64,000 bases of DNA from Panicum virgatum (Eukaryota; Streptophyta; Magnoliopsida; Poales; Poaceae): assembly GCF_016808335.1 (NCBI RefSeq), contig NC_053139.1:39676464-39740463 (forward strand), in the 5' to 3' direction. Positions 33,842 through 45,340 of this stretch are shown here, in pieces. The notes below the pieces were generated by a model. It saw nothing but the letters and a program-made list of their open reading frames with translations, was not told the DNA's origin and made no database searches. Each line of letters begins with the position of its first letter. The stretch's first letter is position 1. A program made the translations under genes and the position numbers.

Positions 33842-34104
33842 GCTGTGTTTAGTTCCAAAATTTCTTTCTCCAAATTTCACTATTCACCTATCACATCAAA
33901 TCTTTTACCTCATGCATGAAGCATTAAATATAGGTAAATAAAAAACTAACTGTATAGTTTTGATGTACACGACGAGACGAATCTTTTGAGCCTAGTTAGG
34001 TCATAGTAGGACAACAATTACCACAAACAAACGAAAATGCTACAGTGTGCTACAGTGTCCAATGTGACTTTTTTTTAACACAATTTTACGAATCTAAACA
34101 CAGC
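33842..34104 (+). mobile_element. MITE with GCTGTGTTTAG ends
   Basis: The element starts GCTGTGTTTAGTTCC and ends GAATCTAAACACAGC. The interior contains GAGCCTAGTTAGGTCAT, CCACAAACAAACGAAAA and GCTACAGTGTGCTACAG, shared with the copy at 34587. It is non-coding. Confidence 0.75.
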
Positions 34105-34586
34105 AAGGATTTCGCTCTACAGCCTGTCAGTGGATTCGACTGAATCACTGATAAACAAGGACATGCATGTGAGTGAAGAAAACATGTGATAGCACTATTG
34201 GTCACTGATAAACAAGGATCTCCAAAGTCCAAACCCTGACAGTACCACAGCTCTGCAAGGATCCAATTCACAGCTCGATGTGATGTTCTGAGATCTGAGC
34301 CTCCATGATCGAGAAACCTGAACTGTTGACGCGACCTTGTGGTACATGCTGCTTCTGGAAGCAAGGTAAGGCCCCTAGTGATTGACAGGCACAGATGGAG
34401 CTGTACTGTACCTCGTACTACCTGTCCTTTGCTCCGGCAGCTTCTTGGCCAGATTATCGGGGGCTTCCTCTGCTCCTTCAGATTTCGTCAGTGACAGTTC
34501 GTCAGTCTGTGGCAAGGCAAGCATCCACGGCTACAGTGTTGCAGACCTGAGCATCTGTAACTTTAACTTCCTTCTATCATGTCTTT
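34105..34586. other. Spacer between two related MITEs
   Basis: Only short frames of up to 97 codons occur and no domain is visible. I see nothing to annotate. Confidence 0.4.
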
Positions 34587-34873
34587 GGGTGTGTTTAGAT
34601 CCCACAAAATTTTCGAACTTTCCAAACTTTCCATCACATCCCCTATCACATCGAAACATTAAATATAGCAAATGACACATGCATGGAGTACTAAATGTAG
34701 TTAAATAAAAAAATTAATTGCATAATTTTAATGTACGTTGCGAGACGAATTTTTTGAGCCTAGTTAGGTCATGGTATGACAATATTTACCACAAACAAAC
34801 GAAAAATGCTACAGTGTGCTACAGTTACCGATGTGACTTTTTCTCCCACCTTTCCCCCCATCTAAACACAGCC
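34587..34873 (+). mobile_element. Second copy of the GCTGTGTTTAG MITE
   Basis: It starts GGGTGTGTTTAGATCCC and ends CATCTAAACACAGCC, with possible TTT duplications on both sides (34584-34586 and 34874-34876). It has the same orientation as, and is clearly homologous to, the element at 33842-34104. Confidence 0.75.
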
Positions 34874-35029
34874 TTTATATGGGCAACAGGAACGAGCCCT
34901 GAAAACTGCTGTACCAAAACTGCGCAGCCAACAATTTGGCATTAAGATCACACAAGAAGAAGATACCATTTCTGTGCAGGATGTTTCTCCATTCTGAATT
35001 GCAGCAATAACCATGCAGGTTGATGCGCA

Positions 35030-36316
35030 TCAATCAGCAATGTCTGGCCCCATCTGTTGCTCGGAGACGGCGGAGGCCAATGCAGTGCAGACCTCATATA
35101 TCGCCGAGTACTCGTCGTGGTACGAGTCTCCGGCAAGGAAAGTGTGCCTCTTGCCCCGCACTTCGACGGCGCTCCAGGCGCGGTCCTTCTTCACGCCGGC
35201 CGCCCGCATCGCCTCGTGCGCGCCGGCCACGCTGTCCCACATCTCGCGGGCGGCGTACGTGTTCGCCAGGACAACGTACTTGCCGGCGTTCCCGGGCTGC
35301 AGCCGGAAGAACCGCCGAGCGGCGAGCTCGACCAGGGCCACGTCGCCGCCGTGCTTCCGGCAGGCGCCCAGCAGCGCGCCCCAGACCACGGAGTGCTCCT
35401 GGGAGTCCGGCAGGTTCTCGACGAGCTCGTAGGCCTCCTGTATTCTGCCGACCCTGGCGAGCATGTCGACCACCGCCGCGTAGTGCGGCGCCCTCGGGGC
35501 GAGCCCGTAGTCTGACGACATGGACGCGAACCGCCTCAGCCCCTCGTCGACGAGCCCGGCGTGCGCGCAGGCCGAGAGCACGGCGAGGAGCGTCACGTCG
35601 TTGGGGCGGAACCCGTCTGCCGCCATCCGGTCGAGGAGCGCCAGCGCCTCGGCGGCGCGCCCCTGCTGGCCGTGCCCGGAGATGGCCGCCGTCCACATGG
35701 TCACGTTCCGCTCCGACGCCGCCGCGAACGCCCGGCGCGCGTCCTCGGCGCTGCTGCACTTGAGGTACATGTCCACGAGCGCGCTGCTGGCGAACATGTT
35801 CCCGCCGACGTCCGACTTGACCGCGACGGCGTGCACGCGGCGGCCGGGCTCCAGCGCGGCCAGCCTCGCGCACGCGCACAGCACGGACGCGAACGTGAAC
35901 TGGTCGGGCGCCAGCCCATCCGCCCGCATCTCGCCGAACAGCTCCACCGCCCGCTCCTGCGCCTCCGCGCCGCCGCGCGCGCAGCCCGAGATCATGGCGT
36001 TCCACGCGACGACGCTCCGCTGCGGCATTCCGTCGAACAGCTTCTGCGCGCATCTGAGGTCCCCGATCTTGGCGTAGAAGATGAGCAGCTTGGTGGTGAT
36101 GTACTCGCCGCAGCGGAACCCGGTGGCGACCATGCGGGCGTGGATCGTCTTGCCGAGCCTCGCGTCCCTCCGGTTCACGCACTCTTGCAGCAGAAGCTCG
36201 TAGGTCCTCGCGCCGGGGCACAGGGGGCTCTGGCACAGGAGACGCACGGCCTTGGACAGGTCCCCGGTGATGCACAGGGACTTCAGCGTCCGTGCCAGGC
36301 CAGCCGACGAGCTCAT
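35030..36316 (-). CDS. PLS-class pentatricopeptide repeat protein
   Basis: This intronless 428-residue PPR protein belongs to a family that binds specific organellar RNAs for editing, splicing or processing. Tandem PPR units are visible: RTYELLLQECVNRRDARLG, EYITTKLLIFYAKIGDLRCA, VVAWNAMISGCARGG, DQFTFASVLCACARLAALE, SSALVDMYLKCSSAEDA and NDVTLLAVLSACAHAGLVD. They are followed by an E/E+-like tail (VVWGALLGACRKHGG, YVVLANTYAAREMWD, WSAVEVRGKRHTFLAGD). No DYW deaminase domain is present, so an editing role would need a partner protein. The frame is open upstream to an ATG at 36451. I chose 36316 because the sequence from there resembles the family N-terminus, but the longer form cannot be excluded. 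It lies between CSLA and HAK, tail to tail with CSLA. Confidence 0.88.
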   Translation of the reverse strand: MSSSAGLARTLKSLCITGDLSKAVRLLCQSPLCPGARTYELLLQECVNRRDARLGKTIHARMVATGFRCGEYITTKLLIFYAKIGDLRCAQKLFDGMPQRSVVAWNAMISGCARGGAEAQERAVELFGEMRADGLAPDQFTFASVLCACARLAALEPGRRVHAVAVKSDVGGNMFASSALVDMYLKCSSAEDARRAFAAASERNVTMWTAAISGHGQQGRAAEALALLDRMAADGFRPNDVTLLAVLSACAHAGLVDEGLRRFASMSSDYGLAPRAPHYAAVVDMLARVGRIQEAYELVENLPDSQEHSVVWGALLGACRKHGGDVALVELAARRFFRLQPGNAGKYVVLANTYAAREMWDSVAGAHEAMRAAGVKKDRAWSAVEVRGKRHTFLAGDSYHDEYSAIYEVCTALASAVSEQQMGPDIAD

Positions 36317-36634
36317 GGCCGCGGGCCGCCAGAAATGGCACCCTCCTGGATTCCACTTGGTGAGTGATCTTGTTATAGTAGTTGAGGTCTGAAGGTGGAT
36401 TGGCAGATTCTGGTATATATGTAAGGAATGCCAAGGAATTTTCTCGATCAATGAGGATAACTGATAATTTTGGTATTTACGAGAGAAGCTGAAGACCTAA
36501 GAAGATCAGGCTGCATTTACAACACAACTCAACATCAGTTACAAAATCTAGCATATACAGCTGAAAACTTTTGTTTCATTTCCTCCTCATCTTTTTTACT
36601 CTTCCTATGTTCATCTTCTCCAGAGTTTCAGGGT
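36317..36634. other. Short spacer between PPR start and HAK stop
   Basis: This region contains the 5' leader of the PPR gene and the 3' untranslated region of HAK, both on the minus strand. Only about 320 bp separates the two reading frames, so their transcripts may overlap. Confidence 0.5.
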
Positions 36635-39600
36635 TCAGACATAGTACATCATGCCGACCTCCAGCGTGGAGGCGTGCGGGATGGTGACGGCGTAGTTGGG
36701 CCCTCGGCTGTTCCGCCGCAAGAAGTCGTAGCAGAAGTTGATCACGAACCGCCGGAGGAAGCTGGATCCGCTCTTCGCCTTCACGTGGGAGTGGCCGAGG
36801 ATGAAAGCCATGCCGGCCTCCCGCGCGTCCGACAGCTCCTGCAGCTCCTCCTGCACGCCGGCGTTCGGCTTTGGGCTTGCTGCCGGCAGCACGAACCGCA
36901 CCCGCTTCTTCACTCCCGCCGCTGGTGCCGGCACCGGCGCTGGCGCCGGCGACTGAATCTCCCGTGCCTGTGAGGGCCCGACGGTGTTCTCCACCGAGCC
37001 GTCCTCCTCCAGCATGCGGATGCTGCTGGAGCGCACGACTGACATCCGCTGCTCCTCATCCTTGTCGAAGTCCTCGGACATGCCATTGATCTTGGAAGAC
37101 CCTGAACGGATGAACTCGGCGATGCTGCACACCAGCTCCTTCTCGAACTCCATGTCATCCTTGGGGAAATCATGGTAACCGTACCTGACGATACACCGGT
37201 AGATTCTGTACTCCTTGGGGCCAATTCTTCCGACAAGGAACCGCTCTTCAGGCCGGACATGAGGTATTGGAACGTTCTTGATGCACATGAATATGAGGAC
37301 CTGACCATGACCAACAATGATGAATAAGGACTAAGGAGGTAAAAATACTTGAATGTTAGAACTTCGAACAGTGAAAATGGCATAAAAACACTATTGAAGC
37401 TACCTGATGAAAGGCAGGCAGATTGGTGACAAAATGTGAGAAGATCGCTGGGATGCCGGTCTCGAGCTCAGTATGGATGAGGCCAATGCCACGGACACGA
37501 ACAATACCGAGGTTTGGGCTGAGACCAAGAAGCCAGTTGATGGAGACCTTGCTCTGAACGTCAAACTCGTACTTCTTAATGGTGCCATAATGCCAGATGC
37601 ACATTATCAACATAAAGATGAAAGCCAGTACAATCGGTACCCAGGCTCCCTCCCTAAATTTGATAAGTGCGGCCGAGAAGTACAGTGCCTCAATTGTTCC
37701 AAAGAACACAATAAAGCCAATTGCAAGAAATATGCTCCTATGCCAGCACAAGACTATCACCAGGGACATCAGACATGTTGTGACCAGCATGACAGTTATA
37801 ACAGCCAATCCTGCATAAAGAATAACTTTGTATGAGATGGATTGCTCTTTCCTGTCAACTTAAGTATCCCTAATGTCCCTCCTTCCCCAAGAAAAGTATT
37901 AACACTGGCATACCTGATGCGTTACCCAAATGCTTCGTATCTCTGAAACCGATGGTCACAGCTAAGCACAGTACCATCAGGATCCAATTGATCTCAGGAA
38001 TGTATATTTGCCCATGTACTTTGGCAGATGTATGAACTATCTTCACCCGAGGAAAGCAGCCCAGAGAAGTGCACTGCTTGATCATTGAGAATGTACCCGT
38101 GATGACAGCTTGGCTCCCCACAACGGCAGCAAGGATAGCAATTGCTAGAACAGGCCACCTAATTTTCTCTGCAATGTAAGATGGTCAACATTAGAAAATA
38201 GCACTACGAGCAGCAAGGATATCATAATATTGTTCACATTCTCTGATGAAGGATCCGAATAGCACAATGGCATAACTCACCTGGAACAGACACATAGAAT
38301 CCTATCCTATAGTCACTTTCCATGGTATGATGCCTACACAGGTAAGCAGCTTGTCCCATATATGCGAGGATCAATGCTGGGTACACCATGCATGTAAAAG
38401 CAATCTGCCCAAGAATTTTATCAGAGAAAATTATTTTACTATATAAGGTTTCTAGTATGAAGGAATACAGGAAAAAGTGAGTTTGCAGCAGACATTTATT
38501 CACCTGTATTGACAACTGATTAAAATGCCCCAGATCAGCAAACATTGCTTCAGAACCTGAAAGAGCAAAAGGTGTCACCTTGAGTATGAGACATTCCACA
38601 GATCAAGGCAAAAAGGTTTGGAAATGGTCGCAGAGCACAGTACCAGTTACACATAACAGTATTCCTCCCAGGGACATCCAACCTCCTCTCTGCGTCTTCC
38701 TCAAGAACTTGTACATATAGTATGGAGATAGCGCTCGGTATACATTGGGCTCCCAGTGAATAATATTGTAAACACCGATCATGCTTATACATAGAAGCCA
38801 TGTGATCACAATTGGAGCGAAAATGAAACCGACCCGGTGTGTACCATAGTGTTGCAGTGCAAACAGGCAAACCAGTATGATGCAAGCAATAGGCAGTTCC
38901 ACATCTGCAAATTCATGATCGCAGAACTTCATACAGTTAGAAAGTGACGTAGAATAAAACAGCACATTATCGACACAAAAAAGGAATCAGAATAAAGTGA
39001 AGTCATAATTAACTTGACAGAGGCCAAATTATTAATTGAAAAGTCAAGAATAGGGTCCTTTGCTTTATAATTTGGACCTCGGCAAATGTGAACGTCTTTC
39101 AGCAGAGGTGGCCTTTCTCCAGGTTCCTGAATCTCATTACGTGGTACTATCTTTCTGCCATCCCACTTTCGTGTAATAACTAAATAATATCAATTGAAAG
39201 AGCTCAGCATATCTAGCATATCTTACATCCTTTCTTTTTGACAAGTAGTTCCATTCCAGACCTCCAACTACCCTTGGAACGAGGGAGTAGTTCCATGTAC
39301 TGTAGCATCAGTGTAAAATGAAACCGTTCCATTTTGCTACTCACAGAAACTGTTAATATACATAAGTAGTTGACTACTAAGAGCTCCATCTTCTTTGATG
39401 ACCTGTCGGTGGTGTTGCCCTGTCAAAGAATCAAAAACCTTCCGAGATGAACTGTATATTCCACCATGGCTTCTGATGATACAGAGATAACTCGAGGTTA
39501 TTGTGAGCAGTTCACATCCTGGTACTTTAACTTCCACTCCATGTGAACCAAATTGTTCAGGTATGCGGCATCTGTTTTGACCACCTTTTCCTAGGAGAAA

Positions 39601-40798
39601 CCCCGGTTCGAAACAAATTCACTCCTTGTTCCACATCTTACAGTGGAGAAGCAGTTGCTGAAACAAAACTGAGACCCAACACTGGGACAATTCTATGATT
39701 GACCGATTGTATCAGGACACTTGAGGTGGACCCTGATCCATTCAGCTGAACTTGAACCGATGAACAGTATCCAGAAAGCTGGAAAGAGAAATCTACAACA
39801 AATCCAAATTAATGGAAGTGCGATGGTTGGATCCTTACATTTATGGTGTTCCTTCTCCATGGACAGCTCCAGCCCGGAGACCGCAGAGAACACTGCGGCA
39901 ACAGAGCACCATGTCAAAATCAGGAATCCGCAGCATACCCGCACAACCCAACAAATCAAGAACATCCCGCTAGGCAAGGCGGTCGCCGGCTTACCGGAGA
40001 TGGCCGGCGTGAGCACCCCGTCGCCGATGACCATGCAGGTGCCGACCAGCGCGAGCACAAGCAGGACGCGCTGCAGCACCTTGTGCCGCTCCAGCAGCCT
40101 CCTGACGCTGGCGGCGGCGCCCCCGCCGCGGCCGCCCAGCGTCACGGCATTGCCGCTCTCGGCCGGGGCCTTCCTGGCGTCGAAGAAGTGGTCGTCGTCC
40201 CCGGCGGCGGAGCGGCCTGGCGGGAGGAGCGCAGCGCGCGCGTGGCGGCAGAGGAGGGAGTAGAGCGCGAAGGTGCCGCCCTCGCCGTTGTCGTCGGCGC
40301 GGAGGACGATGCAGACGTACTTGAGGAGGGGCACGAGCGTGAGCGTCCAGAAGACGAAGGAGAGCACGCCGAGGATCTCGTCGTTGGTGTCCGTGTGCTG
40401 GATGTCCTCCGCGAAGGCCGCCTTGTAGACGTACAGCGGCGAGGTGCTGAGGTCGCCGTACACCACGCCAAGGCTCTGGTACGCCAGGCTCAGCGTCATC
40501 CGCCACGGCACCCGCTTCCGCCCTCCTCCCCGCTTCTCCTCCTGCGGGGCGCAGCGCAGCCGCACAAAAACCGAAAGAAATCAGCACGCATTTCAGGGAA
40601 GGAACCGACCCCTCCAAGATCGCGCGGACAAAAACCGACGGGCGCGGGCGTTCCAAGATTCAGGAGCCGCGATCACGGGCGGCGAGAGCAAGAGCCGCCC
40701 GGGCAAGACTGGGCCTTTGGGACACCCGGCAGCTCCGGGCACCGTACCTCGTCATCCGGGGGAGTGCCCGGCGGCGGCGGCGGCGACTCGGGATCCAT
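36635..40798 (-). CDS. HAK10: KT/HAK/KUP potassium transporter
   Basis: This protein is a proton-coupled potassium transporter of the plasma membrane or tonoplast. Nine exons join in phase with GT-AG introns: 40798-40748, 40541-39995, 39892-39839, 38904-38644, 38556-38504, 38404-38281, 38168-37914, 37810-37404 and 37300-36635. They give 805 residues, normal for the family. The N-terminus is a Pro-rich 17-residue exon. The signature [20 protein letters not shown] starts the first membrane segment, [10 protein letters not shown] and [18 protein letters not shown] follow, and multiple hydrophobic helices continue to about residue 590. The cytosolic tail has a basic/Pro-Ala linker (about 690-720) and ends GMMYYV. 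No lesion is seen. HAK10 is proposed from remembered rice order beside CSLA9; subfamily not tested. Confidence 0.92.
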
Positions 40799-41330
40799 GG
40801 CTGGGGGGCTCTTCATCGCTCCTCCCCACTACTGGGCCGTGCCGGCCTGGTTGAACTCCGGCCTGACTCTGGTGACCGAAGCAGACGCTTGGGGACTAGT
40901 GGGGGAGTTGGGATTAGGTGAAGGTGACGGCGGTCGCCGTGCGGCCTCACCTCGCCTCACCTCACCCGGGTTCTTGTCTTCTCGGGCGTTAGGAATTTGA
41001 GCAGGAGGCGTGAAGGGGGAGGCGGGGTTCGGTGGGGGCACTTGGAGGCCCTGAGGTTTTTAAGGTGGTCAAAGCAGCAAAACAGGGAGCATTGGCGTGA
41101 GGGGCAGCCAGGGGGCCGCAGGCAGGGGAGGGGGGCCAGGGGGGCGGAGGAAGCGGAGGGAGGAAGGAGACGAGCAGAAGAAGCGCAGGCGCAGGGAGGA
41201 GAAGAGAGAGAGGGAATATTGGGGGGTCTTGCCTTGGGGGAGGGAGTGGGACAGCAAGAGAAGAGGGAGAGGGGCAGAAAAGCAGGGGAGAAAGCAGCGG
41301 TTTTCCCTTTTGCGAAAGGCCGTCGCTTGT
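40799..41330 (-). promoter_or_regulatory. HAK 5' leader and proximal promoter
   Basis: Upstream of the HAK ATG, 41060-41300 is strongly purine-rich on the plus strand, so CT-rich on the HAK sense strand. This is common in grass leaders and core promoters. Open frames here are composition artefacts. Confidence 0.5.
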
Positions 41331-43395
41331 TGTTTTGGTGTGCCTCCTCTCTGCATACTTCTATTCAGGATATCCTTTAGTAGATATCATCATCTAATAT
41401 TTTTACAAAAAAAGATATCATGATCTAATAGAGATGATGAACTGATGATTAATTTTCAAAAAAGAATTGATGATGGCCTTTATATGAAGAGAGGAAGATA
41501 AGAGTCGAGAATAAGCACATATTATGTGTTGCAAAGAAAACATGTTGAAGATAACGGGGCGATTTAATTTTAGGCGGCCATAAATGATACGAGATTTTTT
41601 GAATGATTTTGTAATTTAAAGTAAGGCGCAGCGTTTAACCGACTAGGCCGTGAATGCGTGGTACATGAGCTGTTTCTGATGGATGGTTTTCATTGTTGAT
41701 ACTAATATACTTGTTTTGGACGGATGGGGTTTTTTTTATGATTTAATGTGAGGGCTACGAAATTGATTTACTATTCATGAATTGACATGAATATAAGGAA
41801 TCTGATGGGTTGAATGGCAGTTGTAGTTCTTCACATGGCACGGTACATGCCTAAATGCTTGGATAGGGAGACCGTGGCGGTTTTGTTTATTGCTGGAAGG
41901 TTGAACTTGTCATGTGAGGCAGATGTTTCCATCGTAGATTATACTACTTGTAAGTACGTCTGCATGCAATCATTTTGCTATTAGTGGATCAAAGTAGGAT
42001 TCAAACAAGTTATTTTATAATGAAAGGTGACGCTGCTCTGAGAAACCAGGAGCATCCTATACTTCCTTAAATGCATGACATGTCCTAAGCTGTTCCTGTT
42101 TTTACCTTAACATGTTATTACATTGGATGGAACCTGTCCTAAGCTGGTCCTGTTTTTATTCCTTCCACTTACCATATTGCTATGTGCGGAATTTTATTGA
42201 AGCGGAGTTATGCTTGGCTCCAACTAAAATTTCAATAGTGATTTTATATTTCTTAATGGAACAGAGAGGAAATGGTTCAGTTGCTGCTATGTTTGTAATC
42301 ACCTACTGTGATTCGTTGGGTCAGTACTTTTCTTTCGACCCAAGTCCCATTTCTAACTTTCAAATCTTTTTTAGGAATTTCGCATGAGTTAAACGAATGA
42401 AAGACGAAACAAAATCAGTGGGCTCCAAAACTGGATTAAAATAAAGCTGTGAAGTTAGTAGCACTCTCGGTTTTTAAGGAGTCGGCAAACTGTTCTTTGT
42501 AGCCTTTTCTTGTGCCAGCCAGAGATTTAATTCGTTTGATGCCCCCACGCAGGGAAGAAAAAGAAGCACACCCGCTGCGTCTCTCCAGTCTCCGCAGAGA
42601 ATCCACACCCAGACCGGTCGGTGGTGGGCCAGACGCACCTGCTCCTTCCTACTGTACCCCTGAGGCACCGAAGCCCCTCAAGACAACACACCGCTCCAGG
42701 CTGGGCCCCCTACCACGACGCGACGTGGACCCACATGCTCAGTGACTGAGGCTGGGCGACCCGCGGGTTACCCAAGAGAACCGAAGCAGCTGGCGATCCG
42801 CGGCCGGCGTGGGGAGAGCAAGCGCGCGGGGCCCGAGGGTGATCTGCGCGTGCGCTTCTCGCTTCGCCCGCCGCCGCAGCGCCCAAGTGTCCCGAGCGGG
42901 CCCACCCCACCGGACCCGAACGGTGACCTGGCGCACCCCCGGGCGGCGGGGCCCGCGCCCGTGACGTGGATGCAGGGGGAGCCCGCGCTCGGCTCGCCGC
43001 CCCCGGGCTCCCGCCGCGCGCGCGGCTTGGCGCGATCCGGCAAGGCGACACGGCGGATTGACCGCGTTGGCGTTTCGCTTTCGCTTTCGCTTTCGCCATC
43101 TTTTTTTCTTCTTTCCCCCCACCCCCCGCGCTTTTACCTCGCGCTTGACGCGCCGCCACGTCGCGTTTTCGTGGCAGGCCCCTCTCTTCCTCCGTCGCCC
43201 TCCGATCCGGCGGGCGGCGACGGCGACGCGGCTGCGCGAGCGCCGCCCGGCCGAGTCCTCGGTGGCATCTGCGTGGAGCCTTGCTCGCTCGCTCGTCGGC
43301 CGGTAGCGCGCAGTTGCGGTACGGTGCTTAGTCGGCGACCCGGCTGGTGCCAGCGGCCTGACATGTGGAGTGAGGAACGTTGAGTAATCTGCTTG
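41331..43395. other. Intergenic DNA, AT-rich then GC-rich
   Basis: The part up to about 42500 is AT-rich with no credible gene. CCTGTCCTAAGCTG-TCCTGTTTTTA occurs twice near 42078 and 42128. The part 42540-43330 is GC-rich, with long overlapping frames on both strands (42739-43500 minus, 42742-43383 plus) of low-complexity Arg/Ala/Pro composition. I read these as non-coding. A CTTTCG hexamer repeat (about four units) lies at 43076-43098. Confidence 0.4.
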
Positions 43396-45340
43396 TGATG
43401 ATTGAATTGTCAATCGTGCGGTGTGATCGTGCGCTTGGTCTTTGGATTGCAGGTACACGGGCGTCAAGTGTCGACGGAGAGTTGTCGTGGAGGAGCTCAT
43501 GCTGGGTGGCAGCTGAGGCGTCCGCTCCTGGATCGAGGGTGCAAGTGGCGACAGAAGGCGGGTTTCTTGGTTTGCGCCACAAAACCAAGTCGTGGAGGCA
43601 CGGGCGTCGGTCTCGGGACTAACGGAGGCGACGGGCGTCGACGGCGTCTAGGGCCTCGCTGCGGGCGAGGAGGTGACGGGTGACGGGCGTCGGGCGGCGT
43701 TTAGGACCGTCAGAAGGTCGAGGCGGGAACAGCGTTTATGGCCACGGCGTGGAGGCGGGAATCTTCCCGCGCGTGAAATTTTGGCGGTTTTCTCAAAACC
43801 GGCCACCTACCCGGATTTCGCGGACCCCCAAAATCGCGAACCGGATCTTCGTCGACATGGCGGCATCGCGGAGAAGACTTCGAGTAGAAGAAAGAAACTC
43901 CGCCGTCGGATGAGATCGTGTACATATTTCCGGTTTTGCCCATACGGCGTTTTAGTGTCTAGTTTGAGTCGAGGGTATTTTGGACCCCTGCGTGGGCACC
44001 TTAAATACCCCTCACCCTCTCTTCTCTCCCTTTGCGCCAGCCACAGACAGAACACACGCCACCATCCTCTCTCTGGCGCCACCCCTCTCTCCCTCTCGGT
44101 TCCCTCCCTCTCCTCTCTAGGACTAGGGATTAGAGGTATGGATTCTTGAGTTTTTGTACTAAGATTGATCGGGAAAGGAGGCCCAATCCTCCTTGTGCCC
44201 TTCGGGGTTTTGAATTCAATTCAATCTCGTACGATTTGTGCTTTGTTTTGGATGATTTCGATTTTCCTTTGACGAATCTTGAGCACGAGATGACGAGTGG
44301 TTTTCTGATGATCGAGTGACTCTTTGTAGTGATTCTAATACATCTAACTTAGTGCTAATCTCCCTGGAATCACGAGTTCACTCGAATTGAAGTTCTTGGC
44401 GTTCTAGAGAAAACCCCGTTCTTGCTCGGGAATTCCTTGATTCCTCCCAAACCATGGAGTGATTCGTCGATTCCTTCCGTGGGCATGTTCACAAGTCCTT
44501 TGTGATCATGCCTGCAAAATTTGAGCTTCTTTGGACTTGATTTGATTCTCCAATCATCGAAGTTTCCAAAGATCGCGGGCTGAAAAACGTTTCTGGACTC
44601 TGTTTTTTCTATCACCGGTTAAACCGACGCTTGTGATATGATGCGTCGGATCAACCGGTGAGTAGGTTTCTCGTACATTAGGGTTTTCTGTTCTTCGTCT
44701 GGTTGCACCGGTGCATTCTCTCTCTTGTGCATCGGTTCAACCGGTGATACCTTTTCACTGACTTGTAGTGTGCTGTTTTGACCATTGCACCGGCGTATAG
44801 AATTTTCTTAACGTCGGTTCAACCGGTGCTCAGTGCGTTTCATTTTGCTATCTCTCTGGACAACTGCACCGGCGCTTTAGGTTTGTGATCGTCGGTTTAA
44901 CCGGTGCTTAGAAGTTCATTTTGAGCTCTCTCTGGACAACTGCACCGGTGTTCGTTTTGGATTTTGTCGGTTTATCCGGTGCACTATCGTCGGTTGAACC
45001 GACGCTGTTTAAACCGTAGCGTCGGTTTAACCGGTGAGTGCTTCTTTTCTGCTGCCGGCTCTGTGACGTCGGTTGAACCGGTGAAGTACTTCTTCACATG
45101 TCGGTTTAACCGGTGTTAGTATACCGTGCTGTTTTTGTGCTGCTCTTCGTGGTTGCTTCCGCGGTCGATCTTGTTTGTTTCTAGGGCTTTCTTGTGTTGT
45201 TGTAGCTTCTCCATAGCTACTCCACACTGTGCCTAGGACTATTGGGTTGGGTGTGTACTTCGGAACTAAATCGATCTTTCTGATTGCAAGAATTTTTAAT
45301 CGGCTCTCATTCACCCCTCTAGTCGCTCTTTCGGCATGGA
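43396..45340 (+). repeat. LTR-like repeat region, probably a degraded Copia LTR
   Basis: The region has LTR-like architecture: a GC-rich upstream part, a TATA-like CCTTAAATACCCC near 43999, a CT-rich leader, an AACCGG-motif array, then TAGCTACTCCACACTGTGCC and CACCCCTCTAGTCGCTCTTTCGG. Similar closing phrases occur next to the primer site in grass Copia elements (recollection). I could not find a matching second LTR, a primer site or a target duplication, so limits and class are uncertain. No coding region is visible. Confidence 0.4.
44610..45116. repeat. Array of GTCGGTT-AACCGGTG palindromic motifs
   Basis: About fourteen related motifs occur in 500 bp: full units such as GTCGGTTCAACCGGTG, GTCGGTTTAACCGGTG and GTCGGTTGAACCGACG, alternating with half units GCACCGGTG and GCACCGGCG. 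Examples lie near 44613, 44645, 44705, 44731, 44785, 44811, 44866, 44889, 44941, 44968, 44988, 45020, 45066 and 45100. Spacing is irregular, 20-55 bp. The full unit is almost self-complementary. Confidence 0.85.

Noticed and set aside
35020..36367. Plus-strand and alternative minus-strand frames of up to 446 codons over the PPR gene
   Set aside because: They are Arg/Ala-rich shadows; only the frame with recognisable PPR motifs is credible.
39600..39625. GGTTCGAAAC motif resembling a tRNA T-arm
   Set aside because: No A-box, acceptor stem or cloverleaf can be formed around it.
39843..41000. 385-codon plus-strand frame over the first HAK exons
   Set aside because: It lies antisense to the HAK exons and leader and has no domain; high GC explains the openness.
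42739..43500. 253-codon minus-strand and 213-codon plus-strand frames in a GC-rich stretch
   Set aside because: They overlap on opposite strands with low-complexity composition and no motifs, so chance openness is the simpler explanation.
44610..45116. CRISPR-like array
   Set aside because: The motif spacing is irregular, units are short near-palindromes and the setting is a plant nuclear genome.
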